From: Castellaniella sp. MT123
GTDB taxonomy: Bacteria > Pseudomonadota > Gammaproteobacteria > Burkholderiales > Burkholderiaceae_B
Assembly (NCBI RefSeq): GCF_039614765.1
Contig: NZ_CP154879.1
Coordinates: 2,356,001 to 2,420,000 of the forward strand
Length of the DNA: 64,000 nucleotides
Direction: 5' to 3'
Shown here: piece by piece, positions 17,164 to 27,661 of the stretch
Position numbering within the stretch: position 1 is the first letter of the stretch
How the letters are laid out: each line of letters begins with the position of its first letter
Program-made: the position numbers and the translations under genes
Notes under the pieces: model-generated
Seen by the model: the letters and a program-made list of their open reading frames with translations, nothing else
Told to the model about the DNA's origin: nothing
Database searches by the model: none

Positions 17164-18219
17164 ATGCCCTCTTCGCCCATCCCGCCAACCGGCCCCCTGC
17201 CGCACTATCAGCGCTTGCTGCGCCGCCGCTGGCTGCTGACGGCGCTTCTGGCAGTCATCATCCTGATATCGATTCTGGCGGACTTCATGCTGGGGCCGTC
17301 GGGGCTGGGCTGGGCCGATCTGAGCCAGGCCCTGTTTCACCCGTCCCAGGCCGTTCCGACGACGCGGGTGATCGTCTGGGACATCCGCCTGCCCTATGCG
17401 CTGATGGCGGTCGCCGTCGGTCTGGCCCTGGGCCTGGCGGGCGCGGAGATGCAGACCATCCTGAACAACCCGCTGGCCAGTCCGTTCACGCTGGGGCTTT
17501 CGTCGGCGGCCGCCTTCGGCGCATCGCTGGCGATCGTGCTGGGCCTGTCGCTGCCAGGCGTGCCGCAGTCGTGGATGGTGGCGGCCAATGCCTTCGTGTT
17601 CGCCCTGCTGTCGGCGCTGATGCTGGATCTGGTTGCCCGCTGGGGCGCCATGAGCACCTCGGGGCTGATCCTGTTTGGTATCGCCCTGGTGTTCTCTTTC
17701 AATGCCGCCGTCTCGCTGGTGCAGTTCGTGGCCAGCGCCGAAGCCCTGCAGGGCCTGGTGTTCTGGACCATGGGCAGCCTGGCGCGCTCGTCGTGGCCAA
17801 AGCTGGGTATCCTGCTGCTGACGATCCTGATCCTGCTGCCGCTGTCGCTGCGCGACACCTGGAAACTGACCGCCCTGCGCCTGGGCGAGGACCGCGCCGC
17901 CAGCTTCGGCATCGACGTGCCGCGCCTGCGGCTGACCGCGCTGGTGCGTATCAGCATCCTGGCGGCGCTGGCGGTGTCCTTCGTCGGCACGATCGGCTTT
18001 ATCGGCTTGATCGCCCCGCACATCGCCCGGCGCCTGTTTGGCGAGGACCACCGCTTCTACCTGCCGGGCAGCGCCCTGGTGGGCGGCACGATCCTGTCGC
18101 TGGCCTCGATAACCTCGAAAAACATCGTGCCCGGAATCATCGTGCCGGTGGGGATCGTGACCTCTCTGGTCGGCGTCCCCTTCTTCCTGGCGGTCGTGCT
18201 GCGCCGTCAGGTGAAATGA
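17164..18219 (+). CDS. Iron-siderophore/haem-type ABC transporter permease (FecCD family)
   Basis: This is a multi-helix inner-membrane subunit of an iron-chelate or cobalamin importer, 351 residues. Family motifs are DIRLPYALMAVAVGLALGLAGAEMQTILNNPLASPFTLGLSSAAAFGA near residues 75-120, FWTMGSLARSSW, and the C-terminal VGTIGFIGLIAPHIARRLFGEDHRFYLPGSALVGG. It is followed after 13 bp by its ATPase. No periplasmic binding protein or TonB-dependent receptor is adjacent, so the substrate cannot be named. Confidence 0.88.
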   Translation: MPSSPIPPTGPLPHYQRLLRRRWLLTALLAVIILISILADFMLGPSGLGWADLSQALFHPSQAVPTTRVIVWDIRLPYALMAVAVGLALGLAGAEMQTILNNPLASPFTLGLSSAAAFGASLAIVLGLSLPGVPQSWMVAANAFVFALLSALMLDLVARWGAMSTSGLILFGIALVFSFNAAVSLVQFVASAEALQGLVFWTMGSLARSSWPKLGILLLTILILLPLSLRDTWKLTALRLGEDRAASFGIDVPRLRLTALVRISILAALAVSFVGTIGFIGLIAPHIARRLFGEDHRFYLPGSALVGGTILSLASITSKNIVPGIIVPVGIVTSLVGVPFFLAVVLRRQVK

Positions 18220-18232
18220 GGACGACTTCGTC

Positions 18233-19048
18233 ATGCTTCGGATCCAGGACCTGTCAGTCGCCTACGGCCATCACACCGTCATCCGGGACCTGTCGGTGGG
18301 GCCCCTACGGCCTGGCCACGTGGTCTCGCTGCTGGGGCCCAACGGCAGCGGCAAATCGACGCTGCTCAAAGCCGTGGCGGGACTGCTCAAGACCGTACGG
18401 GGCCAGGTGCTGCTGGACGGCCAGGATCTGACGCGCCTGTCGTTCGAGCGACGGGCGCAAAGCGTGGTCTACCTGCCGCAATCGCTGCCGGCAGCCGTGC
18501 ATCTACGGGTGTTCGAATCGGTCCTGGTGGCTGCCCGCGCGTCGGATCTGGATCCACGAGCCCAGGCGGCCAGCCCGCAGCGCATTCTCGACGTGCTGAC
18601 TAGGCTGGGTATCGAGCATCTGGCCATGCACTATCTGGATCAGCTCTCAGGCGGACAAAAGCAGCTGGTGGGCCTGGCGCAGGCGCTGATCCGCACGCCA
18701 CGCCTGCTGCTGCTCGACGAGCCCTTATCCGCCCTGGACCTGAACTATCAGTGTCATGTGATGAACCTGCTGCGCCAGGAAACCCAGGAGCACGACCTGA
18801 TCACCCTGATCGTGCTGCACGACCTGAATGTCGCCCTGCAGCGCAGCGACGACGCGCTGCTGATCCAGGCTGGCAAACTGGTCGGCCATGGCACCCCCGA
18901 CCAGGTGATCACGGCCAAATCCCTGGCGCAGGTCTACCAGGTAGACGCCCGGGTCGAGACTTGCTCTCGCGGGCTTGCCCATGTGCTGATCGATGGCCTG
19001 TGCGCGCCACCGGCGCCTCATCAGACAGCGCGCGACAACATCCGATAA
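18233..19048 (+). CDS. Iron-siderophore-type ABC transporter ATP-binding protein (FecE family)
   Basis: This ATPase, 271 residues, partners the permease 13 bp upstream. Walker A is GPNGSGKS (35-42), the Q-loop region VVYLPQSLPA, the signature LSGGQKQLVGLAQALIRTPRLLLLDEPLSALDL including Walker B, and the switch histidine ITLIVLHDLNVAL. The C-terminus (LAQVYQVDARVETCSRG) is typical of siderophore ATPases. It ends just before the AT-rich gltB leader. Confidence 0.88.
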   Translation: MLRIQDLSVAYGHHTVIRDLSVGPLRPGHVVSLLGPNGSGKSTLLKAVAGLLKTVRGQVLLDGQDLTRLSFERRAQSVVYLPQSLPAAVHLRVFESVLVAARASDLDPRAQAASPQRILDVLTRLGIEHLAMHYLDQLSGGQKQLVGLAQALIRTPRLLLLDEPLSALDLNYQCHVMNLLRQETQEHDLITLIVLHDLNVALQRSDDALLIQAGKLVGHGTPDQVITAKSLAQVYQVDARVETCSRGLAHVLIDGLCAPPAPHQTARDNIR

Positions 19049-19103
19049 ATATTTTTTGATTGTGCCATTCGGGTTTCCCCGCATCCATCAAAACCTCGAA
19101 TCA

Positions 19104-19137
19104 ATATTTAATTCATATTTTTCATTTGAATAAATAT
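19104..19137. promoter_or_regulatory. Imperfect inverted repeat in the AT-rich region upstream of gltB
   Basis: ATATTTAATTCA (19104-19115) and TGAATAAATAT (19127-19137) form a dyad with one unpaired base. They sit in an AT-rich stretch (about 19049-19230) that contrasts with the GC-rich surroundings. A TATAAA at 19172-19177 could be the -10 box of the gltBD promoter. An operator or architectural protein site is a reasonable guess; no regulator is identified. Confidence 0.3.
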
Positions 19138-19189
19138 GTCCCCAATTAACTTAATAAGCATATTCAATCCTTATAAATAGGGACGCATC

Positions 19190-19228
19190 ATGAAAAAACC
19201 TATTGTCGACAAGACCATGGCGGCGTAA
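19190..19228 (+). CDS. Possible 12-residue leader ORF upstream of gltB
   Basis: An ATG with AGGGA eight bases upstream opens a 12-codon frame, MKKPIVDKTMAA, ending in TAA, 98 bp before gltB. It could be a translated leader peptide, a remnant of a lost gene, or chance. The peptide has no run of a regulatory amino acid, so classical attenuation is not supported. Confidence 0.2.
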   Translation: MKKPIVDKTMAA

Positions 19229-19326
19229 TTTTCTGATTCCACCTTCGCGGTGGGGCTTCCTGTTCCGGACGCCACATTCCACCGAGCACAGACGCCGGCC
19301 CCCGTTTCACCCTTTCGAGTCTCGCC

Positions 19327-22300
19327 ATGACCCAACCCGCCTCCTGTCCCCCCGGCCTGCCGGCCGCCCAGGGTCTGTACCACCCCGAATACGAACATGA
19401 CGCCTGCGGCGTGGGTTTCGTCGCCCACATCGAGGGCAACAAAAGCCATACCATCATTCAGCAGGCGCTGAGGATCCTGGAAAACCTGGATCACCGGGGC
19501 GCAGTCGGCGCGGACGAACTGATGGGCGACGGCGCGGGCATCCTGCTCCAGATCCCGGACCAGCTCTACCGCGAGGAAATGGCCGCGCAGGGCGTAACCC
19601 TGCCGCCCCCCGACGACTACGGGGTGGCGATGGTCTTCCTGCCGAAGGAAACCGCATCCCGCCTGGCCTGCGAACGCGAACTGGAACGCGCCGTGCGCGA
19701 CGAGGGCCAGGTGGTGCTGGGCTGGCGCGACGTGCCCATCGATCACGACATGAAGATGTCGCCCACCGTGCGTGCCTGCGAACCGGTCATCCGCCAGCTG
19801 TTCATCGGCCGCGGCCCGGACATCATGGTGCCCGACGCGCTGGAGCGCAAACTCTACGTCATCCGCAAGACCGCCAGCCACGCCATCCAGCGCATGCAGC
19901 TGGCGCACGGCCAGGAATATTTCGTGCCGTCGATTTCGGTGCGCACGGTGGTCTACAAAGGCTTGCTGCTGGCCAACCAGGTCGGCGTCTACTACCGCGA
20001 CCTGGCCGACACGCGTGCCATTTCGGCGCTGGCCCTGGTCCATCAGCGTTTTTCCACCAACACCTTCCCCGCCTGGCCGCTGGCGCACCCCTACCGCATG
20101 ATCGCGCACAATGGCGAGATCAACACGGTCAAGGGCAACTTCAACTGGCTGCGCGCCCGCGAAGGGGTCATGACCTCGGCGGTACTGGGCGAGGATCTGG
20201 GCAAACTCTACCCGATCGTCTACGAAGGCCAGTCGGATACGGCCACCTTCGACAACTGCCTGGAACTGCTGGTCATGTCTGGCTATTCCCTGGCCCATGC
20301 CATGATGATCATGATTCCCGAGGCCTGGGAACAGCACGCCGACATGGACGAGTCGCGGCGCGCCTTCTACGAATACCATGCGGCCATGATGGAGCCGTGG
20401 GACGGCCCGGCGGCGGTGGCCTTCACCGATGGGCGCCAGATCGGCGCCACGCTGGACCGCAACGGCCTGCGCCCGGCGCGCTACCTGATCACCGACGACA
20501 AGATGGTGATCCTGGCATCCGAAGCCGGCACACTGCAGATCCCCGAGCACCGCATCGTCAAGAAATGGCGCCTGCAGCCGGGCAAGATGCTGCTCATCGA
20601 CCTGCAGCAGGGCCGCATCATCGACGACGAAGAGATCAAGTCGCAACTGGCCAATGCGCACCCCTATCCGCAGTGGATCCAGCGTCTGCGCATGAAGCTC
20701 GACGACCTGCCCGCCCTGAAGTCCGACGACCTGCCCGAAGCCACCGCCAGCCTGCTGGACCGCCAGCAGGCCTTCGGCTGGACGCAGGAAGACTTCAAGT
20801 TCATCCTGGAACCCATGGCCACGAGCGGCCAGGAGGCCATCGGATCGATGGGCAACGACGCGCCGCTGACGGTGCTGTCGGACCGCCCCAAGCCCTTCTA
20901 CAACTATTTCCGCCAGATGTTCGCGCAGGTGACCAACCCGCCGATCGACCCGATCCGCGAGCAGCTGGTCATGTCGCTGGTGTCCTTCATCGGACCCAAG
21001 CCCAATCTGCTGGACATCAACAACGTCAACCCGCCGCTGCGCCTGGAAATCAGCCAGCCGGTGCTGGACCAGGCCGCCATGGCGCAATTGCGCCACATCA
21101 GCCAGCAGACCAGCGACAAGTTCCGCTGCTGCGAGCTGGACATCACCTATCCGGTCGCCTGGGGCCGTGAAGGCATCGAGGCATGCCTGGCATCGCTGTG
21201 CGCCAGCGCCGCGGACGCCGTGCGCAGTGGCGACAACATCCTGCTGCTGAGCGACCGCAAGGTGGATGCCGATCACGTTGCGATCCCCGCCCTGCTGGCC
21301 ACGTCGGCCATCCACCAGCACCTGATCCGCGCCGGCCTGCGCACCAAGACCGGCCTGATCGTGGAAACGGGTTCCGCACGCGAGACCCACCATTTCGCCC
21401 TGTTGGGCGGCTATGGCGCCGAAGCCGTGCACCCCTGGCTGGCGCTGGAATCACTGACGGCGCTGGAATCCAGCATTCCCCACGCCACGGAAAACTACAT
21501 CAAGGCGATCGGCAAGGGCCTGAAGAAGGTCATGTCCAAGATGGGCATCTCGACCTACATGTCCTACACCGGGGCCCAGATTTTCGAAGCCGTCGGCCTG
21601 CACAACAGCCTGGTGAAAAAGTACTTCACCGGCACCCCCAGCAACATCGAAGGCATCGACATTTTCCAGGTGGCCGAAGAGGCCCTGCGCACGCATCAGG
21701 CGGCGTTCGGCAACAGCCCCGTCCTGGCCGACCGGCTCGACGAAGGCGGCGACTATGCCTTCCGGATTCGCGGCGAAGAGCACCTGTGGACGCCGGACTC
21801 GATCGCCAAGCTGCAGCACGCCACCCGCGCCAACAACTATTCCACCTTCAAGGAATACGCTCAGCTGATCAACGATCAGTCCAAGCGCCACATGACCCTG
21901 CGCGGCCTGTTCGAATTCCGCGTGGACCCGGCGCAGGCCATTCCACTGTCCGAGGTCGAGCCCGCCAAGGAAATCGTCAAGCGCTTCGCCTCTGGCGCCA
22001 TGTCGCTGGGTTCGATCTCCACCGAAGCGCACGCAACCCTGGCGGTCGCGATGAACCGCATCGGCGGCAAGTCCAACACCGGCGAGGGCGGCGAGGACGC
22101 GCTGCGCTATCGGAGCGAGATGCGCGCCGGCAAGCCGACCGTGCGCAAGGGCGACACAATCGCCTCGGTCCTGGGCAAGGACCGTGTCGTGGCCGACATT
22201 CCGTTGGCCGCCGGCGATTCGCTGCGCTCGCGCATCAAGCAGGTCGCATCCGGGCGCTTCGGCGTCACGGCGGAATACCTGTGCAGCGCCGACCAGATCC

Positions 22301-24024
22301 AGATCAAGATGGCCCAGGGCGCCAAGCCGGGCGAAGGCGGCCAGCTGCCGGGGCACAAGGTCACCGACTACATCGCGCAACTGCGCTATTCGGTGCCGGG
22401 CGTGGGCCTGATCTCGCCCCCGCCGCACCACGACATCTACTCCATCGAGGACCTGGCGCAGCTGATCCACGACCTGAAGAACGTCAACGAGCAGGCCTCG
22501 ATCTCGGTCAAGCTGGTGGCCGAGGTCGGCGTGGGCACGGTGGCCACCGGCGTGGCCAAGGCCAAGGCCGACCACGTGGTCATCGCCGGCCACGACGGCG
22601 GCACAGGGGCCTCTCCCGTGTCGTCGATCAAACACGCCGGGATCCCCTGGGAACTGGGCCTGTCCGAAACGCAGCAGACCTTGGTCCTGAACCGCCTGCG
22701 CAGCCGCATCCGCGTGCAGGCCGACGGCCAGATGAAGACCGGCCGCGATGTGGCGATCGCCGCCATGCTGGGCGCCGACGAATTCGGCTTTGCCACCGCG
22801 CCCCTGATCGTGGAAGGCTGCGTCATGATGCGCAAATGCCATCTGAACACCTGTCCGACCGGCGTCGCCACCCAGGATCCGGTGCTGCGCAAGAAATTCA
22901 ACGGCAAGCCCGAATACGTCGTGAACTACTTCTTCTTCGTCGCCGAGGAAGTCCGCGAAATCATGGCGCAGTTGGGTATCCGGCGCGTCGACGACCTGAT
23001 CGGCCGCGTCGATCTGCTGGACATGCGCAAAGGGATCAATCACTGGAAGGCCCATGGCCTGGATTTCAGCCGTATCTTCCATCAAGTCCAGACCACCGAT
23101 TCGGTACACAACACCGACAGCCAGGACCATGGCCTGGCCCACGCGCTGGATCATCAGCTGATCGACCGCAGCAAGGCCGCCCTGGAACGGGGGGAAAAGG
23201 TTTCCTTCATCACGCCGGTGCGCAATCGCAACCGCACCATCGGCGCCATGCTGTCGGGCGAGGTCGCCCGGCGATACGGCCACGAGGGGCTGCCGGAAGA
23301 CACGATCCACATCCAGTGCAACGGCGCGGCAGGCCAGAGCTTCGGCGCATTTCTGGCGCACGGCATCACCCTGGATCTGGTGGGCGAAGCCAACGACTAC
23401 GTCGGCAAGGGCCTGTCGGGCGGCCGCCTGATCGTACGCTCGCCCAATGATTTCCGCGGTTTCGGCCCGGATCACATCATCGCGGGCAACACGGTGCTGT
23501 ATGGCGCCACTGGCGGCGAGGCCTATTTCAACGGCGTCGCGGGCGAGCGCTTCGCCGTGCGCAACTCGGGCGCGGTGGCCGTCGTCGAAGGCACGGGGGA
23601 CCACGGTTGCGAATACATGACCGGCGGCACCGTCGTCGTGCTGGGCGAGACCGGACGCAACTTCGCCGCAGGGATGTCGGGTGGGGTTGCCTACGTGTGG
23701 GATCCGGAGCACATCCTGGTCCGGCGCTGTAACCCCGACATGGTCCACCTGGACCCGATGAGCGCCCACGACGCCCAGCAGCAGGCGGGCGACAAGCAGT
23801 TCTGGCACCACCAGACCCGCGACAGCGAACGCGAGACCGATGAAACGATCGTGCGCCGGCTGGTGGAGAACCACTTCCGTCACACGGGCAGTTTCCGCGC
23901 CCGCGAAATCCTGGACGACTGGAACCAGGCGCGCAGCGCCTTCGTCAAAGTCACGCCGATCGAATACCGCCGCGCACTGGGCGAACTGTGGCAGGCCGCC
24001 CAGACCCGTGACCTGGCCGCCTGA
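19327..24024 (+). CDS. gltB: Glutamate synthase (NADPH) large subunit
   Basis: GltB transfers the amide of glutamine to 2-oxoglutarate, giving two glutamates in the cytoplasm. At 1565 residues it is full length. A short propeptide precedes the catalytic C27 ([11 protein letters not shown]), which becomes N-terminal after processing. The glutaminase domain spans to about 400; the FMN domain about 820-1190 contains the 3Fe-4S cysteines in [19 protein letters not shown] near 1165; the GXGXG helix domain follows (about 1290-1480). The ribosome site is weak. It is followed 14 bp later by gltD, and preceded by an AT-rich 278-bp region. Confidence 0.97.
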   Translation: MTQPASCPPGLPAAQGLYHPEYEHDACGVGFVAHIEGNKSHTIIQQALRILENLDHRGAVGADELMGDGAGILLQIPDQLYREEMAAQGVTLPPPDDYGVAMVFLPKETASRLACERELERAVRDEGQVVLGWRDVPIDHDMKMSPTVRACEPVIRQLFIGRGPDIMVPDALERKLYVIRKTASHAIQRMQLAHGQEYFVPSISVRTVVYKGLLLANQVGVYYRDLADTRAISALALVHQRFSTNTFPAWPLAHPYRMIAHNGEINTVKGNFNWLRAREGVMTSAVLGEDLGKLYPIVYEGQSDTATFDNCLELLVMSGYSLAHAMMIMIPEAWEQHADMDESRRAFYEYHAAMMEPWDGPAAVAFTDGRQIGATLDRNGLRPARYLITDDKMVILASEAGTLQIPEHRIVKKWRLQPGKMLLIDLQQGRIIDDEEIKSQLANAHPYPQWIQRLRMKLDDLPALKSDDLPEATASLLDRQQAFGWTQEDFKFILEPMATSGQEAIGSMGNDAPLTVLSDRPKPFYNYFRQMFAQVTNPPIDPIREQLVMSLVSFIGPKPNLLDINNVNPPLRLEISQPVLDQAAMAQLRHISQQTSDKFRCCELDITYPVAWGREGIEACLASLCASAADAVRSGDNILLLSDRKVDADHVAIPALLATSAIHQHLIRAGLRTKTGLIVETGSARETHHFALLGGYGAEAVHPWLALESLTALESSIPHATENYIKAIGKGLKKVMSKMGISTYMSYTGAQIFEAVGLHNSLVKKYFTGTPSNIEGIDIFQVAEEALRTHQAAFGNSPVLADRLDEGGDYAFRIRGEEHLWTPDSIAKLQHATRANNYSTFKEYAQLINDQSKRHMTLRGLFEFRVDPAQAIPLSEVEPAKEIVKRFASGAMSLGSISTEAHATLAVAMNRIGGKSNTGEGGEDALRYRSEMRAGKPTVRKGDTIASVLGKDRVVADIPLAAGDSLRSRIKQVASGRFGVTAEYLCSADQIQIKMAQGAKPGEGGQLPGHKVTDYIAQLRYSVPGVGLISPPPHHDIYSIEDLAQLIHDLKNVNEQASISVKLVAEVGVGTVATGVAKAKADHVVIAGHDGGTGASPVSSIKHAGIPWELGLSETQQTLVLNRLRSRIRVQADGQMKTGRDVAIAAMLGADEFGFATAPLIVEGCVMMRKCHLNTCPTGVATQDPVLRKKFNGKPEYVVNYFFFVAEEVREIMAQLGIRRVDDLIGRVDLLDMRKGINHWKAHGLDFSRIFHQVQTTDSVHNTDSQDHGLAHALDHQLIDRSKAALERGEKVSFITPVRNRNRTIGAMLSGEVARRYGHEGLPEDTIHIQCNGAAGQSFGAFLAHGITLDLVGEANDYVGKGLSGGRLIVRSPNDFRGFGPDHIIAGNTVLYGATGGEAYFNGVAGERFAVRNSGAVAVVEGTGDHGCEYMTGGTVVVLGETGRNFAAGMSGGVAYVWDPEHILVRRCNPDMVHLDPMSAHDAQQQAGDKQFWHHQTRDSERETDETIVRRLVENHFRHTGSFRAREILDDWNQARSAFVKVTPIEYRRALGELWQAAQTRDLAA

Positions 24025-24038
24025 AGGAATACCGCATC

Positions 24039-25502
24039 ATGGGAAAAATCACTGGTTTCATGGAATTCGCCCGGGTCAAGCCTGCGTACGAGGCGCCGGA
24101 ATCCCGTCTGCACCACTGGAAGGAATTCGTCTCTCCGCTGACCGACGAAGAGGCCCGCATCCAGGGGGCCCGCTGCATGGACTGCGGGGTGCCGTTCTGC
24201 ACGCACGCCTGCCCGGTCAACAACATCATCCCCGACTGGAATGACCTGGTCTACAAGCAGGACTGGAAGCGCGCGCTCGACACACTGCTGTCGACGAACA
24301 ATTTTCCGGAGTTCACCGGCAGAATCTGCCCCGCGCCGTGCGAGTCCGCCTGCACGCTGAACCTGAACGACACCGCGGTCGGCATCAAGTCCATCGAGCA
24401 CACGATCATCGAGCGCGGCTGGAAGGAAGGCTGGGTCGTGCCACAGCCGCCCTCGCGCAAGACGGGCAAAAAGGTCGCGATCGTAGGCTCCGGCCCCGCC
24501 GGCCTGGCCTGTGCACAGCAGCTGGCACGCGTCGGCCACAACGTGTCGGTGTACGAAAAGAGCAACCGCATCGGCGGGCTGCTGCGCTACGGGATCCCGG
24601 ACTTCAAGCTGGAAAAGATTCATATCGACCGCCGGCTGGCTCAGATGGAAGCCGAAGGCGTGGAATTCTTTCCCTCGACCTACGTCGGCAACCCCGGTGA
24701 CGCCGATGACGGCCTGACGGTCATCACCCCCGACGATTTGCTGGCGACACACGACGCCGTGGTGCTGACCGGCGGCAGCGAGCAGCCACGCGATCTGCCG
24801 GTGGCTGGACGCGAGCTGCGCGGCGTGCACTTTGCCATGGATTTCCTGCGCCAGCAGAACAAGATCAACCATGGCGACCGGATCAGCAAACCGATCAATG
24901 CCAAGGGCAAGCACGTCATCGTGATCGGCGGGGGCGACACGGGTTCCGACTGCGTGGGCACCAGCAACCGCCAAGGCGCGGCCTCGGTCACGCAATTCGA
25001 ACTGATGTTCCGCCCGCCGGAAGAGGAAAACAAGCTGCTGACCTGGCCGTACTGGCCGATCAAGCTGCGCACCTCATCCTCGCACGAGGAAGGCTGCCAG
25101 CGCGACTGGGCGGTCGGCACACAGGCCTTCGAGGGCAAGGGCGGCAAGGTCGAGAAGCTCGTCGCCACCCGGCTCGAATGGCTGAAGGACAAGGCCACCG
25201 GCCAGATGAAGATGCGCGAGGTGAAGGATTCGCGCTTCGAAATCCAGGCGGATCTGGTGCTGCTGGCGATGGGATTCGTGTCGCCGATGCGCTCGGTACT
25301 GGATGCGTTCGGCGTCGAGGTCGACGGTCGCGGTAACGCGCGGGCGAACACGAACGATTACTGCAGCAACCGGGAAAAAGTCTTTGCCGCCGGCGATATG
25401 CGGCGCGGCCAGTCGCTGGTGGTCTGGGCGATCCGCGAAGGCCGTCAATGCGCGCGGTCGGTGGACGAGTATCTGATGGGATCGTCGGTGCTGCCGCGCT
25501 GA
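24039..25502 (+). CDS. gltD: Glutamate synthase (NADPH) small subunit
   Basis: GltD oxidises NADPH and passes electrons through FAD and iron-sulfur clusters to GltB. It has 487 residues. The N-terminal cysteines lie in [17 protein letters not shown] (from about residue 47) and [15 protein letters not shown] binds at [18 protein letters not shown] (near 150) and NADPH at [19 protein letters not shown] (near 297); the C-terminal second FAD motif is [20 protein letters not shown]. It is co-transcribed with gltB and converges on the exported-protein gene at 25561. Confidence 0.96.
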   Translation: MGKITGFMEFARVKPAYEAPESRLHHWKEFVSPLTDEEARIQGARCMDCGVPFCTHACPVNNIIPDWNDLVYKQDWKRALDTLLSTNNFPEFTGRICPAPCESACTLNLNDTAVGIKSIEHTIIERGWKEGWVVPQPPSRKTGKKVAIVGSGPAGLACAQQLARVGHNVSVYEKSNRIGGLLRYGIPDFKLEKIHIDRRLAQMEAEGVEFFPSTYVGNPGDADDGLTVITPDDLLATHDAVVLTGGSEQPRDLPVAGRELRGVHFAMDFLRQQNKINHGDRISKPINAKGKHVIVIGGGDTGSDCVGTSNRQGAASVTQFELMFRPPEEENKLLTWPYWPIKLRTSSSHEEGCQRDWAVGTQAFEGKGGKVEKLVATRLEWLKDKATGQMKMREVKDSRFEIQADLVLLAMGFVSPMRSVLDAFGVEVDGRGNARANTNDYCSNREKVFAAGDMRRGQSLVVWAIREGRQCARSVDEYLMGSSVLPR

Positions 25503-25560
25503 CTGCCGGCGGGCCCGGCGTCCGGCAATGCCGGCGTCAGACCCGCCAGGCGCTGTCCGC

Positions 25561-26052
25561 TCAATGCGGCAGCTGGACCTCCTGCCAGCCGGGATGGTCG
25601 AAATATTCGCTATAACGATTCAGCGCCTGCGCCAGGCGAACGACACCGTCGGCGCGGGGCTGGCCCGCCTGCTTGCCGCCGATGACTTCGGCACCGTTGA
25701 CCATATCCGCCAGAATGACGTGCAGGGCGGCGTCGGCTTGCGGCGTCAGCTTGCAGTTTTCGACGATATAGGCGAATTCCTGATTGGCTTTCGTACCCAG
25801 CGCGTCATATTGCGCGTCGGTCAAGGTGCCGGCATGGGCCGCCGGCAGACTCTGGTTGACCGCCTGCGCCAGATTGCCCATGGCCCGACGCAACGGGGCA
25901 TCGGTCGCCCATTTCTGACCATGATCCAGGGTCAGCGCCGTCGATGCGGCAGAACCATGATCATGCGTTTGCGCTAGCGTGGGGCCGGCGGACAAGGCGA
26001 GGGGCAGGGCGAGGCTCAGGGCGAGCAGAAGGCGGGGGGCTTGGATGGACAT
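25561..26052 (-). CDS. Small exported protein of unknown function, putative ECF-sigma target
   Basis: The protein has 163 residues with a clear signal peptide (LLLALSLALPLALSAGPTLA, cleavage likely before QTHDHG). The mature part is helical, starts with a His-rich THDHG, and contains one cysteine (ENCKLTPQADAALHVILADM). I do not recognise its family with confidence; a periplasmic metal-binding or stress protein would fit. The start ATG at 26052 follows CGGAGATG. An ECF-type promoter at 26099-26123, nearly identical to the one before the sigma gene, gives a leader of about 40 bases, so it is probably a direct target of the sigma factor encoded next door. Confidence 0.65.
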   Translation of the reverse strand: MSIQAPRLLLALSLALPLALSAGPTLAQTHDHGSAASTALTLDHGQKWATDAPLRRAMGNLAQAVNQSLPAAHAGTLTDAQYDALGTKANQEFAYIVENCKLTPQADAALHVILADMVNGAEVIGGKQAGQPRADGVVRLAQALNRYSEYFDHPGWQEVQLPH

Positions 26053-26098
26053 GTTTCATCTCCGTGAAAAGGACAAATATCGGTCTGACATCTGCTCT

Positions 26099-26123
26099 AA
26101 CGGACCATCCGGAAAAAAGTTCC
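26099..26123 (-). promoter_or_regulatory. ECF-type promoter of the exported-protein gene
   Basis: Read leftward: GGAAC (26123-26119), 16-base spacer starting TTTTTT, then CGTT (26102-26099) followed by AGAG. The layout GGAAC-N16-CGTT is the classical ECF sigma promoter form, and the spacer start and downstream GAG are shared with the promoter of the sigma gene at 27662-27686. Confidence 0.6.
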
Positions 26124-26145
26124 ATCCATCCCGCAATCGCCACCG

Positions 26146-26631
26146 TCAAGGATGCGGCGCTGTCTGGTGCAGGCGCTCCGCCTGGGTGGCCTGGCCTGCC
26201 TGCGCGGCATATTCCTGCATCAACAGGCTCCTGAGGACATCTTGCTGATGGGCATCCAGCACGCCACGTTCGGCCAGCAACTGGCGAATCACGCGTTTCT
26301 GCTGACTGTCCTGCAAGGCGGCGATCCGCTCCTGGATGCTGGCCAGGCGCGCCTCGTCCGGGTGCGCGGCAAAGATCTCATCCAGCAAGGCCTGACGCTG
26401 CACGCGGATGGCCGCCCAGTTCCCGGCCAGGTCGCTCACGAACGGCCCCTCGAGCGCGGTCCAGGCTGTCCGTTGCGCGGCCGACAGGTTCAGGCGCTGC
26501 GCCAGGGGCGCCATGGCCTCCTGCCGGTCCTGCGCGGGACCGAGCCAGTGGCGCTGAACGGCCGTGGCCAGGAAACCGACATTGAGGGCCAGGGAGACAG
26601 CCAGCAATGTGTTGCGGAGTCGGGCTGTCAT
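26146..26631 (-). CDS. Periplasmic sensor/chaperone-like protein (CnrX/ZraP/CpxP-type metal-resistance fold)
   Basis: The protein has 161 residues: an uncleaved or signal-type N-terminal helix (TLLAVSLALNVGFLATAV) followed by a helical periplasmic domain with LAQRLNLSAAQRTAW and LLAERGVLDAHQQDVLRSLL, the two motif regions of the heavy-metal resistance (Metal_resist) family. The ATG at 26631 overlaps the anti-sigma stop by four bases and has GGGAG upstream, so it is the third gene of the sigma operon. By analogy with CnrYXH it may sense a periplasmic signal and release the anti-sigma. Few histidines or methionines are present, so metal sensing is not assured. Confidence 0.72.
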   Translation of the reverse strand: MTARLRNTLLAVSLALNVGFLATAVQRHWLGPAQDRQEAMAPLAQRLNLSAAQRTAWTALEGPFVSDLAGNWAAIRVQRQALLDEIFAAHPDEARLASIQERIAALQDSQQKRVIRQLLAERGVLDAHQQDVLRSLLMQEYAAQAGQATQAERLHQTAPHP

Positions 26632-27089
26632 GTGCGCTCCCGGGGGGTTCCGCACAAGCCGGCCGCGGCACACAGCCCGCCCGGGGGCACCGGATCAAAA
26701 CTGTCCATCCGCGCCGTCACTGCCAGGGACTGCGCGGGCCCCGCCACGGGCAAGGACCAGTCCGCCAGTCCGACGCCAGCCGCCAAAGAAGCCGCGACCG
26801 CCAGCCCGGCCGGCAGCTGCGTCCACCAGGACGAGCCGTCCCGCCAGAATTTCCAGCGGAAGCGGCCGCGCGAGGAAACCGTCGGGGACGCCTTCCAGGC
26901 ACCGGACAGGTCTGACGCCCCACCCGGGTCGGGCAAGGCCCGCAGGTCGGCGGACAGGGATTGGAGCACCGCCAGTTCCGCTGCGCAGATGGGGCAGGAC
27001 CGGACATGCCCCAGGATCTGTGATCGTCGCCTGTCCGTGCATTCCGGATCGAGGCTGGCGGACAGCAATAGCGTGTGGGGACAAGGCAT
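26628..27089 (-). CDS. Membrane anti-sigma factor with zinc-binding HxxxCxxC motif
   Basis: The protein has 153 residues. The cytoplasmic N-terminal part carries GHVRSCPIC (H-x3-C-x2-C, the ZAS anti-sigma motif, with a further cysteine near the start), followed by a linker, one membrane segment (PAGLAVAASLAAGVGLADW) and a short periplasmic tail with two cysteines (GGLCAAAGLC). It is expected to hold the ECF sigma inactive at the membrane. The ATG at 27089 lies behind GAGGAAATATCC, 15 bp after the sigma stop; a TTG at 27107 is less likely. Confidence 0.82.
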   Translation of the reverse strand: MPCPHTLLLSASLDPECTDRRRSQILGHVRSCPICAAELAVLQSLSADLRALPDPGGASDLSGAWKASPTVSSRGRFRWKFWRDGSSWWTQLPAGLAVAASLAAGVGLADWSLPVAGPAQSLAVTARMDSFDPVPPGGLCAAAGLCGTPRERT

Positions 27090-27103
27090 GGATATTTCCT
27101 CGG

Positions 27104-27652
27104 TCAAGTTCTCAGGGCGGCGAGCAACGCCGTCCGGGCACGGGCAATACGTGAGCGCACGGTGCCCAGGTTCAGATCCAGCGTGTGCGCAATATCCTCA
27201 TAGGACATTTCCTCGATCTCGCGCAGCAGCAGGACCTCGCGATGCGCCGGCGCCAGAGTGGCCAGAGCCCGTTCCAGCTCGCGCGCCCTTTGTCGGGTTT
27301 CAAGCTGCTTTTCCGGTCCGGGGGCGGGGTCCGGCACGTCGAGACCCTCGTCCAGCGGCTCCAGGCGCACATGTTTCGCACGCCGCAAGTGGTCCAGCGC
27401 CAGGTTGTGTGCAATCCGGAACAGCCAGGTCAGGAACCGCGCCTCCGGTTGCCAGGTCCGGATCGCCTGGTAAGCCCGCAAAAAGGTGTCCTGCGTCAAC
27501 TCGCGCGCGATTTCCGGGACCCCGATCAACCGCACGAGATAACGATGGACGGCGCCCTGATGCCGCGTTACCAGCCAGGCATAGGCGTTCGCATCCCCGG
27601 CACTGGCGCGCACCGCATAGCGCATATCCTCGAGGTCGGCATCCGCGTTCAC
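27104..27652 (-). CDS. ECF-type RNA polymerase sigma factor
   Basis: The protein has 182 residues with only regions 2 and 4. Region 2 runs from AYAWLVTRHQGAVHRYLVRL through ELTQDTFLRAYQAI and FLTWLFRIAHNLALDHLRR; region 4 is LATLAPAHREVLLLREIEEMSYEDIAHTLDLNLGTVRSRIARAR. GTG at 27652 is chosen for its GGAG site, but the putative ECF promoter ends only ten bases upstream, so from that promoter the ATG at 27625 (GAGG just upstream) may be the true start. The gene leads the sigma, anti-sigma and sensor operon and diverges from mlaF. Confidence 0.87.
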   Translation of the reverse strand: MNADADLEDMRYAVRASAGDANAYAWLVTRHQGAVHRYLVRLIGVPEIARELTQDTFLRAYQAIRTWQPEARFLTWLFRIAHNLALDHLRRAKHVRLEPLDEGLDVPDPAPGPEKQLETRQRARELERALATLAPAHREVLLLREIEEMSYEDIAHTLDLNLGTVRSRIARARTALLAALRT

Positions 27653-27661
27653 CCCTTCTCC

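Noticed and set aside
19171-23883. Long minus-strand open frames of about 750 and 810 codons inside gltB
   Set aside because: They mirror gltB codon bias (Asp/Val/Gly/His-rich), show no domain, and lie wholly opposite a full-length glutamate synthase.
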